A stretch of DNA of 64,000 bases from Gemmatimonadota bacterium. GTDB taxonomy: Bacteria > Gemmatimonadota > Gemmatimonadetes > Longimicrobiales > Gaopeijiaceae. The position numbers were made by a program, and so were the translations under genes. Under the pieces are notes generated by a model. The model ran no database searches, had not been told where the DNA came from, and worked only from the letters and a program-made list of their open reading frames with translations. Positions 1 to 8,799 of this stretch are shown here, piece by piece (the stretch's first letter is position 1; the number at the start of each line of letters is the position of its first letter). The stretch lies in assembly GCA_007121455.1 (NCBI GenBank), contig SKKN01000001.1, forward strand, positions 62,001 to 126,000, in the 5' to 3' direction.

Positions 1-66
1 GAGGTGAACCGCATGGTTCGCGCGGCATTCGGGGGCGAAACGGATGGTTCGCCGAGCGAGGCTTAG
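1..66 (+). CDS. C-terminal tail of an unidentified upstream gene (partial)
   Basis: Reading frame 1 is open from the window edge to a TAG at 64-66 and encodes a 21-residue tail ending in a Ser/Glu/Ala-rich segment. Codon use is GC-rich like the neighbours. It is followed at once by a strong inverted repeat, as expected at the end of a transcription unit. Nothing in the 21 residues identifies a family. It could also be a chance open frame, so confidence is low. Confidence 0.35.
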   Translation, partial: EVNRMVRAAFGGETDGSPSEA

Positions 67-68
67 AA

Positions 69-110
69 GGCCGTTGCCCCGTTCGGAGCGCCGTGGGGCG
101 CCTAACGGCC
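69..110. terminator. Long inverted repeat between convergent gene ends
   Basis: GGCCGTT (69-75) pairs with AACGGCC (104-110), and inside it GCCCC (76-80) pairs with GGGGC (95-99). The repeat lies between the end of a plus-strand frame (66) and the stop codon of the minus-strand phospholipase-like gene (102-104), so it could end transcripts from both sides. There is no T-run on either side, so it may be a 3'-end-protecting hairpin rather than a true intrinsic terminator. Confidence 0.4.
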
Positions 111-1052
111 CGTCGCCCGAATCCGACCCGGGAGAACGATCCCCGGGAGCTTGATGTCTCCCACCTTCGGAACCCAGAGGTGAGGGTGGTTGGGAAGAGG
201 AAAGAACTGATCTGCCATCTCCTCCAGGCGCTCCTCCCCTTCATCACGGCCCTCGGAGAGGGCGCGTCTCCGGAGCTTCTTGGCGAGTCGGAGGTTCAAC
301 TCCCCGATCGGATCCAGGGCCCATGGGCGAGACTCCTCGCCCCTCGCGAGGTAGTCGAGGACGTACTCCAGCGAAGTCCCGACGTACAGGTCGCGGAGGG
401 GGTCCGGAAAGTCGAAGCGTGAGCGCCGCAGTACCTCGTCGAAGATCCTCTTCCACTGGTCGTGATCCTGGACCCGGATCCAGCCCCGGAAAATCCTTCG
501 GTTCGTGCGGAAGCTGAAGAGGGTTCGGCTCAAGACGCGGTCGAAGAGCTCGTCGGCGGCGGAGTGGTCGTGGCGCATCACGACCTCCCGTGCCTTGCCC
601 AGATAGGGTTCACCGAGATGGACGTCCATCCGGTATTCCCAGTAGGTGTGTCCCAGAGCCTGGGTGGTGCTCGTGAGGAGGAGCCGACGGGGCACATAGA
701 TGTTGTGAGCGACGGTGTCCGCCGCCAGATGCGCCAGGTATCCGTAGCCGACCGCACGGAGCGGCTCGGTATCCGCCTCCTCGAGGATCTCGAGTCCTAC
801 CCTCCACTCGTGGCAGTGCCGCCCCACCGGGGCGTACTTCTTCGCGAACGAGATGTCCGCCGCAACGGATCCGTAGAGGAAGTGGAGAGGGTAGCGGTGG
901 AGGACGGCCCGCACTGCCGGCGGAAGGAGGTGGAGGGAGCCGAGGACGGCCTCCCCCAGAGCGATGTGCGTGGCTGGCCCCCACGCCGCGGCCTGCTCGG
1001 GGAGGAGAAGGAGGCCGAGGCCCACCGCCAGCACCAGGGAGAGCTTCGCCAC
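102..1052 (-). CDS. Secreted zinc-dependent phospholipase C-like protein
   Basis: A 316-residue protein with a signal peptide (about residues 1-23, ending AAA) followed directly by WGPATH. In zinc-dependent phospholipase C and S1/P1-type nucleases the mature N-terminal Trp and a nearby His are zinc ligands, so Trp24 and His29 fit that arrangement. Further ligand-like residues are His81, the H-x3-D-x3-H motif (His108, Asp112, His116) and the H-x3-E motif (His135, Glu139). This pattern matches the bacterial Zn_dep_PLPC family, presumed periplasmic or exported. The substrate is unknown. The start is GTG with no clear ribosome site. It lies downstream of and on the same strand as the DUF948-like gene. 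Confidence 0.75.
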   Translation of the reverse strand: MAKLSLVLAVGLGLLLLPEQAAAWGPATHIALGEAVLGSLHLLPPAVRAVLHRYPLHFLYGSVAADISFAKKYAPVGRHCHEWRVGLEILEEADTEPLRAVGYGYLAHLAADTVAHNIYVPRRLLLTSTTQALGHTYWEYRMDVHLGEPYLGKAREVVMRHDHSAADELFDRVLSRTLFSFRTNRRIFRGWIRVQDHDQWKRIFDEVLRRSRFDFPDPLRDLYVGTSLEYVLDYLARGEESRPWALDPIGELNLRLAKKLRRRALSEGRDEGEERLEEMADQFFPLPNHPHLWVPKVGDIKLPGIVLPGRIRATGR

Positions 1053-1129
1053 GGGGTTCGGTCCGTCAGGCTCTCAAGGCGTTTCGGAGCCCGCACCCAT
1101 CGGCGGTCCTCCAGTCGGCGACCGCGCGC

Positions 1130-1669
1130 TTAACCATCTACTTCCGGCCCTGGGCCGGAACCGGGCTCCGGCCGGGCAGCCGGTGGAGCTGCACGTGTCT
1201 GCCCATCCGTACGCCCGAGCTTTCGGGCCCCGGCCTTCACCCCCCGTACCGTCGACGCCGTGTCCAGGAAAACCCCCTCGGCTTCACCCTGGAGCACCTC
1301 CATCAGAGCGTTGAAATCCTCGAGGCGCTGCTCCATTCGCTCCGAAGCGCGCGTGACCGACGCGCTCAGCTTCTCGGTATCGGAGCGAACCGTATGGCTG
1401 ATGTAGTCGAGGTTGTCCGCGACGTTGCGGAGTCGTTCGACTCCGCGGTCCGTCGCGATGCCGCGCTTGACTTCCTGCAGGCCGCGCAGGGCATTCCGCA
1501 CCTGAAGGAGCACGACCCCCATACCCACGAGGAAGACGAGGGCAGTGAATCCCATCACGGCAACGCTGAGCCCCACGACCACGTCCCACGGATCACGGGC
1601 CTCCACGAGGACGGTATCCACCGCCTGGAGGGCGAAGGTCGACAGCGAAAGTTCTGCAAGGCCAATCAT
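1130..1669 (-). CDS. DUF948-like membrane-anchored coiled-coil protein
   Basis: A 179-residue protein with one strong hydrophobic segment near residues 32-57. A long helical, charged region with heptad character follows (about 60-140), and the C-terminus is Ala/Pro/Gly-rich. The arrangement of an N-terminal anchor and a methyl-accepting-like cytoplasmic helix is that of the DUF948 family, whose function is not established. ATG start. It is divergent from murA, so 1670-1788 must hold both promoters. The family call rests on architecture rather than on a catalytic motif. Confidence 0.6.
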   Translation of the reverse strand: MIGLAELSLSTFALQAVDTVLVEARDPWDVVVGLSVAVMGFTALVFLVGMGVVLLQVRNALRGLQEVKRGIATDRGVERLRNVADNLDYISHTVRSDTEKLSASVTRASERMEQRLEDFNALMEVLQGEAEGVFLDTASTVRGVKAGARKLGRTDGQTRAAPPAARPEPGSGPGPEVDG

Positions 1670-1788
1670 GAACTAAAGAGTAACGCCTTTCCACGTCGGA
1701 GATCCAGGGCTCCGGTCGGTTGCCCCCTGTTCCTCCCGGGAGGTACCTTTCGGTCGAAGAGGGTGTCGCCGAACGAACGAGAGGGGTC

Positions 1789-3084
1789 ATGCCTGTATAT
1801 ACGGTGGTCGGAGGCCGGTCCCTGAACGGGTCGATCCGGCCTGCAGGGAACAAGAACGCGGCCTTGCCCTGCCTGGCTGCCACATTGCTGACCGAGGAGC
1901 CCGTTGTCCTGGATAACGTGCCCAGGATTCGGGACGTGGAGACCCTCATCGAGCTCATCCGAACCCTGGGTGCCGAGGCGACCTGGAGGGGAGAGAACTC
2001 CGTCGAGGTGCGTGCGGCCAATGTGGCGTCCGGAAGAGTCGACCGGCACCTGGCGGAACGGATTCGGGCCTCGGTCCTTCTGGCCGGGCCTCTATTGGCC
2101 CGGTTCGGCGGAGTGTCGCTGCCCCCTCCCGGGGGGGATGTGATCGGGCGGCGACGACTCGACACGCACTTTCTCGCTTTTCAGGGGCTGGGGGCTCGCA
2201 TCCGGCTCGAGCGGGATCGCTTCGAGATCGAGGGGGATCAGCTCGAGGGTGCGGACATCTTCCTCGACGAACCCTCCGTCACGGCGACCGAGAATGCGGT
2301 CATGGCCGCCGTCCTCGCGCGAGGCACGACGATTTTCCGAAATGCGGCCGCCGAGCCGCATGTTCAGGATCTCTGCCGCCTGCTCCAGGCGATGGGGGCG
2401 AGGATCGAGGGAATAGGCACGCACACCCTCACCATCGAAGGGGTGCGGGAGCTGGGTGGCGCGACCTTCCGAATCGGCGCCGACCACATCGAGGCCGGAT
2501 CGTTCATCGGGCTGGCCGCGGTCACCGGCAGCCGGATCACCATCGAGGACCCCCCGATGGAGCACCTCGATTCCACCCTGATCGGATTCAAGCGGCTCGG
2601 GGTAAGCTGTACATTGACGGAGAAAGGGCTCGAAGTGCACGGCGAGGGCGAGCACCAGATCCGCGACGACGCGTTCGGCCATGTTCCCAAGGTCGACGAC
2701 GGGCCCTGGCCCGCGTTCCCCGCGGACCTGACCTCGATCGCGCTCGTCACGGCGACGCAGTGCCACGGCACCGTCCTCGTGCATGAAAAGATGTTCGAGT
2801 CCCGGATGTTCTTCACGGACAAGCTCGTCGGGATGGGTGCCCAGATCATCCTCTGCGATCCGCACCGGGCCGTAGTGGTGGGGCCTTCCCCACTCCGGGG
2901 TGCGACCGTGGAGAGCCCCGATATCCGGGCCGGAATGGCTCTCCTGCTTGCAGCGCTGAGCGCGGAGGGCACGAGCCGAATCTACAATGTGGGCCAGATC
3001 GAACGGGGATACGAGCGAATCGACACGCGTCTCGAGGCGCTGGGCGCACAGATCCAGCGGGAGGAAGATCATCATGGCGGATGA
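1789..3084 (+). CDS. murA: UDP-N-acetylglucosamine 1-carboxyvinyltransferase (MurA) with Asp at the fosfomycin-target position
   Basis: Transfers enolpyruvate from PEP to UDP-GlcNAc, the first committed step of peptidoglycan synthesis, in the cytoplasm. The 431-residue product has the family length and the AGNKNA motif with Lys22. The mobile active-site loop reads PPGGDVIG, with Asp117 where most MurA enzymes have the catalytic Cys that fosfomycin alkylates. The conserved [13 protein letters not shown] segment is near the C-terminus. ATG 1789 was chosen over an in-frame ATG at 1720 because it gives the standard N-terminus and follows a GAGAGGGG ribosome site. The last 11 bases overlap the next gene. 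Confidence 0.95.
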   Translation: MPVYTVVGGRSLNGSIRPAGNKNAALPCLAATLLTEEPVVLDNVPRIRDVETLIELIRTLGAEATWRGENSVEVRAANVASGRVDRHLAERIRASVLLAGPLLARFGGVSLPPPGGDVIGRRRLDTHFLAFQGLGARIRLERDRFEIEGDQLEGADIFLDEPSVTATENAVMAAVLARGTTIFRNAAAEPHVQDLCRLLQAMGARIEGIGTHTLTIEGVRELGGATFRIGADHIEAGSFIGLAAVTGSRITIEDPPMEHLDSTLIGFKRLGVSCTLTEKGLEVHGEGEHQIRDDAFGHVPKVDDGPWPAFPADLTSIALVTATQCHGTVLVHEKMFESRMFFTDKLVGMGAQIILCDPHRAVVVGPSPLRGATVESPDIRAGMALLLAALSAEGTSRIYNVGQIERGYERIDTRLEALGAQIQREEDHHGG

Positions 3085-3493
3085 GCGCCGGACGGAGGAC
3101 GAGCATGCCGGAGAGCCGGGCCGCGAGGGAGAAGGTAAGGAATATCGCAGAACGGAGCGCGATCCAGTGGGGGACGGAATCCGGCAGGGGCTGGGAATCC
3201 TCTCCGCCGTCCGCGACGCCCTGGAGGAAACGATTGAGGAAGCCCGGCAGAGGGGCGACCTGAGCCAGGACCGGGCCAAGGAGATGGCCCGGAAGGCCAT
3301 GGCTCGCGCCCAGGAGGCGGCTGAAAGTGCCCGGGAGCGGATGGATCTCCCCACTCGAAAGGAGTTCGTCGCGCTGGAGCGGAGAATCGATGCGTTGGAA
3401 GCGCGACTCCGAAGCTTCGAGGGGCCTGCATCGGACGCTCCGGAGGGGGCGGGAGAGTCGGGCGAAGGGGGCGCCGGCGCCGGGCCTGGATGA
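3074..3493 (+). CDS. Small charged coiled-coil protein (phasin/UbiK-like)
   Basis: A 139-residue protein without signal or membrane segment. It has a charged N-terminus, a helical middle rich in Ala/Arg/Glu, then a segment [19 protein letters not shown] with clear heptads, and a Gly/Ala/Glu tail. The C-terminal coiled coil resembles those of polyhydroxyalkanoate granule-associated proteins and of the UbiK accessory factors. The evidence is too general to choose between these. ATG 3074 lies inside the last codons of murA, which suggests translational coupling. Confidence 0.5.
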   Translation: MADERRTEDEHAGEPGREGEGKEYRRTERDPVGDGIRQGLGILSAVRDALEETIEEARQRGDLSQDRAKEMARKAMARAQEAAESARERMDLPTRKEFVALERRIDALEARLRSFEGPASDAPEGAGESGEGGAGAGPG

Positions 3494-3551
3494 AGGCAGG
3501 AGGACGCTTCACGCGGAACCCCTCCACAGACGTCACGAGAGCAGGCAGGCC

Positions 3552-3580
3552 TTGAGGGAAATCAGAAATTCTGATATACT
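3552..3580 (+). promoter_or_regulatory. Sigma-70-type promoter of the rimP-nusA-infB operon
   Basis: TTGAGG (3552-3557) and TATACT (3575-3580) are separated by exactly 17 nt. The -10 box matches the consensus at five of six positions. The surroundings are notably AT-rich for this genome. Transcription would start near 3587, giving an untranslated leader of about 118 nt before rimP that contains the terminator-like hairpin at 3627-3661. Confidence 0.75.
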
Positions 3581-3626
3581 CGTAAGCGCCAACGAGCGCT
3601 GCCCGAGGAGGGCGGCGGATTTTCTT

Positions 3627-3661
3627 GAAGTGGGGGAGCGGGCAGCCCCCGCTTCTTTTTT
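3627..3661 (+). terminator. Intrinsic-terminator-like hairpin in the rimP leader (candidate attenuator)
   Basis: The arms 3627-3636 and 3646-3655 form a 10-bp stem (one G-T wobble) with a 9-nt loop. Six T residues follow at 3656-3661. This is a textbook intrinsic terminator, placed about 40 nt after the predicted transcription start and 43 nt before the rimP start codon. A leader terminator upstream of rimP-nusA is known in other bacteria (the rimP-leader type of element), so conditional read-through is a reasonable inference. No alternative antiterminator stem was worked out here. Confidence 0.75.
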
Positions 3662-3704
3662 GCTCCGGGTATTACGCCGGAGTGAGGATCGGAGGCGGGG
3701 GGAC

Positions 3705-4202
3705 GTGGAAAGGATACCCGAGATCGAGGTGGAGCTCGAGCGGCGGATCGAGAGCCTGACCATGGAGTTGGTGGAGTGCGAGTGGGCAGGGAGCGAGCGC
3801 CGGCCGATCATTCGGATCCGGATCGATTTTCCACCTGCGGAGGAGGATCGTCGGGTGTCCGTCGAGGATTGCGCCCGGGTGAGTCGGGAACTGGAACCAT
3901 GGCTGGATGATCATCCCGATCTCTCGGAACGATATGTGCTCGAGGTATCGTCGCCGGGAGTCGAGAGGCCGCTCCACCGAAGGAGGGACTGGCTGCGTTA
4001 CGTCGGAGAGGAGGTGAGGATCCAGGGGCACGAAGCCTTGGTGGAAGGGGGGAAGCGAGTGGACGGAACGCTCGTCGGCGTGGAGGACGAGGGACCGGGA
4101 GCGGACGAATTCTCGGTTTTCCTTCGTGTTGCGGGCGGGAGCGAGATCCGGATTTCCCGCCGGGCCATACAGAGGGCCCACCTCATTTTCCGGTGGGAGT
4201 GA
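3705..4202 (+). CDS. rimP: Ribosome maturation factor RimP
   Basis: Needed for maturation of the 30S ribosomal subunit. The 165-residue product has the RimP N-terminal alpha/beta domain (about 1-85, ending in the SSPGVERPL motif typical of the family) and a C-terminal SH3-like barrel. The open frame runs back to 3327. GTG 3705 was chosen because it gives the family length and follows a strong GGAGGCGGGGGG ribosome site. It is the first gene of the long translation operon and sits directly before nusA. Confidence 0.93.
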   Translation: MERIPEIEVELERRIESLTMELVECEWAGSERRPIIRIRIDFPPAEEDRRVSVEDCARVSRELEPWLDDHPDLSERYVLEVSSPGVERPLHRRRDWLRYVGEEVRIQGHEALVEGGKRVDGTLVGVEDEGPGADEFSVFLRVAGGSEIRISRRAIQRAHLIFRWE

Positions 4203-4240
4203 AGCCGGAACACGAAGAATCCTGGGACGGGTGAGTGACC

Positions 4241-5689
4241 ATGACGAACGCCGGGCAGATCGTCGCCGCCTTTCGCGACATGGCGGCCACAAAGAGCCTG
4301 ACTCCCGACGAGATGAACGACCTGATCAAGGACGGAATTCTCGCGGGGCTTCAGAAAATCTTCGGCCCGAACGTTCGGGCCGAGATCGAAATTCACGAGG
4401 AGACCGGTGAGTTCGAAATCATCGTCCTGAAGCGCGTGGTGGAGGAAGTCGAGGATTCCGCGGCGGAGATCCCCCTGGAACGTGCCCGATGGGACGACCC
4501 GACGTTCGAGGTCGGCGATGTCATGGAGATCCCGGTGGACTTCGGGGAGTTCGGCCGGAACGCGGTGATGGCCACGAAGCAGCGGATCGTCCAGAGAGTC
4601 CGTGAGGGTGAGCGACAGAGGGTCCGGGAGGAGTTCGAAGACCGGGTCGGAGAGCTTCTTTCCGGAGAAGTGCAGCAGATCGAACGCGGAAAGATCGTCG
4701 TGATGTTGAACCGCGCGAAGGATGCGGAGGCGATCATTCCGTGGAAGGAGCAGAACCCCAGGGAGCGGTTTCGGCAGGGGGACCCGATTCGGGCGGTGCT
4801 GAAGAAGGTGGACGAGACGCCGAGAGGTCCGCGGTTGATCCTTTCTCGGGGGGACCCCGAGTTCGTCGAATCGCTCTTCAAGCTGGAAGTGCCGGAGATC
4901 TATCAGGGCATCGTGGAGATCCGCGCGAAGGCCCGTGAGGTGGGAGGCCGGACGAAGATCGCGGTTTCGAGTCGGGACGATTCGATCGACCCCGTGGGAG
5001 CATGCGTCGGGCTCAAGGGCTCGCGCGTCCAGGCCGTGGTCTCCGAACTCGGGGGGGAGCGGATCGACATCGTGCCCTGGCACCCGGATCCCGAGGTCTT
5101 CGCACGCAGAGCTCTCGCGCCTGCACGGGTCTCCAAGGTGATCAGCGATTCGACACGGCAGGTCATCACGGCGATCGTGGATGAGGACCAGCTCTCCCTC
5201 GCGATCGGCCGCAACGGCCAGAATGTCCGGCTCGCCTCGCAGCTCATCGGGTGGCAGATCGATCTGTACGGCTCGCGGGAGTGGCTGGAACGAGGGGCGG
5301 ACGCCGCTCTGTTCAGGGAGCCGGAGACGGATGCGTACGAAACGTCCGACTTCCCCCTCTCCGAGCTGGAGATCCCGGCGAATGGTCTGGCGGCGCTGGA
5401 AGCCGCTGGGTATAGTACTTTTCTGGAGATCATCGACCTGGAGCGGTCCGACTTCGTTCAGATCGAAGGGCTCGATGAGGAAACGGCGGACGCCCTGATG
5501 GCGATCATCGACGAGTTGACGGTGATCGAGGTGGAGCCGCAGGAAAGCGGAACCGCCGACGCCGAGGAAGAGCGGGAGTCGCCTGCCGGGGAAGGGGAGA
5601 CCGAAGCGACGCAGGAGCCGTCCGAAGAGGAAGGGGAGGTGGAGCCTGCCGATGGGAAGAAAACCGAGGAGGGCGAGCCGGCCGGATGA
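4241..5689 (+). CDS. nusA: Transcription termination/antitermination factor NusA
   Basis: Binds RNA polymerase and nascent RNA, controlling pausing, termination and antitermination. The 482-residue product has, in order, the N-terminal polymerase-binding domain (about 1-125), an S1 domain (about 130-200), two KH domains including LAIGRNGQNVRLA, and a helix-hairpin-helix-like C-terminal unit (about 365-430). It ends in a very acidic tail. ATG 4241 was preferred to the in-frame GTG at 4235. The end overlaps the next gene by 38 nt. The leader hairpin upstream of rimP suggests that NusA could influence its own operon. Confidence 0.95.
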   Translation: MTNAGQIVAAFRDMAATKSLTPDEMNDLIKDGILAGLQKIFGPNVRAEIEIHEETGEFEIIVLKRVVEEVEDSAAEIPLERARWDDPTFEVGDVMEIPVDFGEFGRNAVMATKQRIVQRVREGERQRVREEFEDRVGELLSGEVQQIERGKIVVMLNRAKDAEAIIPWKEQNPRERFRQGDPIRAVLKKVDETPRGPRLILSRGDPEFVESLFKLEVPEIYQGIVEIRAKAREVGGRTKIAVSSRDDSIDPVGACVGLKGSRVQAVVSELGGERIDIVPWHPDPEVFARRALAPARVSKVISDSTRQVITAIVDEDQLSLAIGRNGQNVRLASQLIGWQIDLYGSREWLERGADAALFREPETDAYETSDFPLSELEIPANGLAALEAAGYSTFLEIIDLERSDFVQIEGLDEETADALMAIIDELTVIEVEPQESGTADAEEERESPAGEGETEATQEPSEEEGEVEPADGKKTEEGEPAG

Positions 5690-6017
5690 CGTGCTCTCGC
5701 TCCTCGGCCTCGCGCGGAGGGCGGGAGAAGCGATATCGGGCATCGCCGCAAGCCGGGAGGCCCTGCGCCAGAACCGGGTCCACCTGCTGCTGATTGCTGA
5801 GGACGCGGCCGAAGGTCAGGTTTCGAAGCTCCGAGGAATCATGGAAGGACGGAAGGTCCCTTTCCGCATCGTAGGTGATCGGAAGGGGTTGGGAGCCGCG
5901 ATCGGGGAAAGTCCTCGTTCCGCGGTCGCAGTCACGAGCGCATCGTTCGCGGATCAGCTCCTGAAGCGGATCCCGGGGCCGTCGGGCCACGGATCCATGC
6001 GGGAGCACAGGAGGTAG
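5652..6017 (+). CDS. ylxQ: YlxQ-like L7Ae/L30e-family RNA-binding protein
   Basis: A 121-residue protein in the usual slot between nusA and infB. Its core contains LLGLARRAGEAISG, then the VHLLLIAEDAAEG segment and a GAAIGESPRSAVAVTS segment. These are hallmarks of the L7Ae/L30e/S12e fold of YlxQ proteins, which are presumed to bind structured RNA. The start lies 38 nt inside nusA, so it is translationally coupled. The ylxR gene often found immediately before it is absent. Confidence 0.8.
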   Translation: MGRKPRRASRPDDVLSLLGLARRAGEAISGIAASREALRQNRVHLLLIAEDAAEGQVSKLRGIMEGRKVPFRIVGDRKGLGAAIGESPRSAVAVTSASFADQLLKRIPGPSGHGSMREHRR

Positions 6018-6026
6018 CCCAGAAGC

Positions 6027-8771
6027 ATGCGGGTTGTTGAATTAGCCGCCGAGCTCAAGGTGCCTACGGATGCAATGCTCACCCTCCTAAGGGGGATGGG
6101 TATTCCCGTGGCCGACGGCAAGGCGAATGTGGGTGAGGCCGACGTGGCCAAAGTGCGCGCTCGAATCGAGCGAGAGCGTCGGGCCGGAAAGAAGGACGTG
6201 AGCGAAGCCGTCATGTCCGCCATCGAAGAGACCCAGTCGGGGACCCGGAGGAGGAGGCGTCGCCGAGCGGCGGACGAGCCGGTGGAGCCTGAGCCCGAGG
6301 AGGAGGTCGCCGAGGTCGAGGACGAAGCGACGGCTGTCGAGGGCGGAGGGGAGGTGGCCGCAGAGGAGGAGGCGGCCCCCGAGTCCGAGGAGTTCGACGA
6401 GGGCGAGGTCGTGGTGGAAGTCGAGGTCCAGGAGGTCGAACCGGTCGCCAAGGTCGAGGAGGTCGAACCGGTCGCCGAGGTCGAGGAGGTCCAGGAGGTC
6501 GAACCGGTCGCCGAGGTCGAGGAAGAGGCGGTTCCGGAGGCGCCCCCCGAGGAGCCCGCGGTCGAGGCTTCCGCGGAGGTCCAGGAGCCCGAAGAGCAGC
6601 CTGCCGCGGCCGGAGATGAGGAGCCTAAGACCCCAGCTCCCGCAGCTGCGGCGGAGCAGCCTTCGACCCAGGAGGGACCCGAGTCGCCGACGCGCGTGAT
6701 CCGAAAGCCTGTCCCGAAGCCGGCCGCGAGCGCGGGCCCGGGGGGTCAGGTACGGATCCAGGCCGAGGGATATACGTCCGAGGGGAAGCGGAAGAAGGAC
6801 AAGAAGAAAGGGAAGAAGCGGCAGCGAGTCGACCAGGATGCGGTCCAGGACAACATCCAGCGCGTCATGGCCGAGATCAAGGGAGGGGGGAAGAAGCGGA
6901 AGAAGGGTCGGGGCGCCCAGGCGGCAGCCCGCGAGGAGCGGGAGGAGGCTGAGGCCCAAGAGCGCGAAAAGGAGGCCGAAGAGGCCAAGACCGTTCGAGT
7001 GAACGAATTCCTCACGGTCGCGGAGCTCTCCGAGCTCATCGACGTGCCCTCTACCGAGATCGTCGGCGCCGCCTTCAAGAATCTGGGAATGATGGTCACG
7101 ATCAATCAGCGGCTCGACTTCGATCAGATCGAGCTTCTGTTGGAGGAGTTCAACTTCAAGGCGGTTCGCGAAGAGGAGTACGCGGACGAGCCGGAGGTGG
7201 CGATCGAGGTCGAAGAGGATCCGGCGAAGCTCAAGCCCCGTCCGCCGGTCGTCACCGTGATGGGACACGTCGACCACGGGAAGACGCTCCTCCTCGACCA
7301 TATCCGGAAGACGAACGTCGTCGCCGGCGAGTCGGGCGGGATCACGCAGCACATCGGTGCCTATCACGTCGAGCTCGACGATGACCGTACGATCACCTTC
7401 CTGGACACGCCGGGACACGCGGCCTTCACCGCGATGCGCGCGCGGGGTGCGGACGTCACGGACGTCGTCATCCTCGTCGTGGCGGCGGACGACTCGATCA
7501 TGCCGCAGACGATCGAGGCCATCAGCCACGCGAAGAACGCGGGCGTGCCCATCGTCGTCGCGATCAACAAGATGGACCTGCCTGCAGCGAATGCGGACCG
7601 CGTCCGGCAGGAGCTGCTCCAGCACGGAGTCACGGCGGAGGAGTTCGGCGGGGATGTGCTTTCCGCGGGCGTGAGCGCCAAGACCGGAGACGGGATCGAT
7701 GAGCTTCTCGAAAAAGTCCTGCTCCAGGCCGAGCTTCTCGAGCTTTCGGCGAATCCGGACCGGGAAGCGCAGGGAATCGTCATCGAAGCGAAGCTGGACG
7801 TCGGGAAGGGGCCCGTCGTCAGCGTTCTCGTGCGCCAGGGTACGCTCCGCGTTGGAGACAGCTTCATCTGCGGGAAGTTCGACGGCCGGGTGCGAGCCCT
7901 GCTCGACGAGCGCGGCAAGACCGTGGAGTCCGTCAAGCCGGGCATTCCGGTGCAGCTGCTCGGGTCTCCGGGCGTACCGCAGGCCGGGGATACGTTCCAG
8001 GTCATGGACGCGGTCCGGGCGCAGGAGATCGCCACCACCCGTCAGCGGCTCGAGAGGGAAAAGCAGCTCCGGATCAAGGAGCGCGGGGTGAAGCTCGGCG
8101 ACTTCTCCGCCCTTCTGGAACGGGGAGAGGCCACGACGCTTCCGCTCATCATCAAGGGAGATGTGGATGGTTCGGTCCAGGCCGTCTCGGACGCCCTGGA
8201 GCAGCTTTCGACGGACGAGGTCCACGTCGAGGTGATCCACCGCGGCGTGGGTGCCGTGAACGAGTCGGATGTGCTCCTCGCCCAGACGGCCGGAGCCGTA
8301 ATCATCGGCTTCCGGGTTCGCCCAGACACGAATTCCCGGCTTCTCGCGGAGCGGGAGGGTGTGGACATCCACGCGTATGAAGTGATCTATGAGGCGGTGG
8401 ACGAGGTCCGGAGCGCGCTCGAGGGAATGCTCTCGCCGGAGCGGCGCGAGAAGATCCTCGGTGCCGCGGAGGTTCGCGAGGTCTTCAAGATCTCCAAAGT
8501 CGGAACCGTGGCCGGCTGTTACGTGACCGACGGGATCATCGACCGAAAAGGCGAGGTGCGAGTGATCCGCGATGGGAGCGTCGCCTACACCGGAGAGATC
8601 GCGTCGCTCAAACGGTTCAAGGACGACGTCAAGGAAGTTCGAGAGGGATTCGAGTGTGGGGTCGGCGTCGCAAACTTCAACGACGTGAAGGTGGGCGACG
8701 TCATCGAATGCTTCGTCGTGGAGGAGTTCGCCCGGACGTTGGCGACGAGCGGCGCGGCCGAGAAGGGCTGA
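6027..8771 (+). CDS. infB: Translation initiation factor IF-2
   Basis: GTPase that positions initiator tRNA on the 30S subunit. The 914-residue product starts with an IF2_N domain (about 1-52). A long low-complexity Glu/Val/Pro/Ala and Lys-rich stretch follows (about 70-320), then a second IF2_N unit (about 320-375). The G domain carries GHVDHGKT near residue 412, DTPGH near 459 and NKMD near 514, and domains II-IV complete the usual C-terminal half. The acidic N-terminal part contains tandem EVEPVA repeats. It is the fourth gene of the operon. Confidence 0.97.
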   Translation: MRVVELAAELKVPTDAMLTLLRGMGIPVADGKANVGEADVAKVRARIERERRAGKKDVSEAVMSAIEETQSGTRRRRRRRAADEPVEPEPEEEVAEVEDEATAVEGGGEVAAEEEAAPESEEFDEGEVVVEVEVQEVEPVAKVEEVEPVAEVEEVQEVEPVAEVEEEAVPEAPPEEPAVEASAEVQEPEEQPAAAGDEEPKTPAPAAAAEQPSTQEGPESPTRVIRKPVPKPAASAGPGGQVRIQAEGYTSEGKRKKDKKKGKKRQRVDQDAVQDNIQRVMAEIKGGGKKRKKGRGAQAAAREEREEAEAQEREKEAEEAKTVRVNEFLTVAELSELIDVPSTEIVGAAFKNLGMMVTINQRLDFDQIELLLEEFNFKAVREEEYADEPEVAIEVEEDPAKLKPRPPVVTVMGHVDHGKTLLLDHIRKTNVVAGESGGITQHIGAYHVELDDDRTITFLDTPGHAAFTAMRARGADVTDVVILVVAADDSIMPQTIEAISHAKNAGVPIVVAINKMDLPAANADRVRQELLQHGVTAEEFGGDVLSAGVSAKTGDGIDELLEKVLLQAELLELSANPDREAQGIVIEAKLDVGKGPVVSVLVRQGTLRVGDSFICGKFDGRVRALLDERGKTVESVKPGIPVQLLGSPGVPQAGDTFQVMDAVRAQEIATTRQRLEREKQLRIKERGVKLGDFSALLERGEATTLPLIIKGDVDGSVQAVSDALEQLSTDEVHVEVIHRGVGAVNESDVLLAQTAGAVIIGFRVRPDTNSRLLAEREGVDIHAYEVIYEAVDEVRSALEGMLSPERREKILGAAEVREVFKISKVGTVAGCYVTDGIIDRKGEVRVIRDGSVAYTGEIASLKRFKDDVKEVREGFECGVGVANFNDVKVGDVIECFVVEEFARTLATSGAAEKG
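6432..6512 (+). repeat. In-frame 18-nt repeats in infB
   Basis: Three copies of an identical 18-nt unit begin at 6432, 6459 and 6495, each encoding EVEPVA and embedded in near-repeats encoding EVEEV. The spacings of 27 and 36 nt are multiples of three, so copy-number change would keep the frame. This is a length-variable linker in the N-terminal region of IF-2. Confidence 0.8.
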
Positions 8772-8799
8772 TCGCGCCTCGCGCCCTGTCGGAGGATTC

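Noticed and set aside
1732-1743. CCTCCCGGGAGG palindrome upstream of murA as an operator
   Set aside because: A 12-bp GC palindrome is common by chance at this GC content, and no clear promoter is aligned with it.
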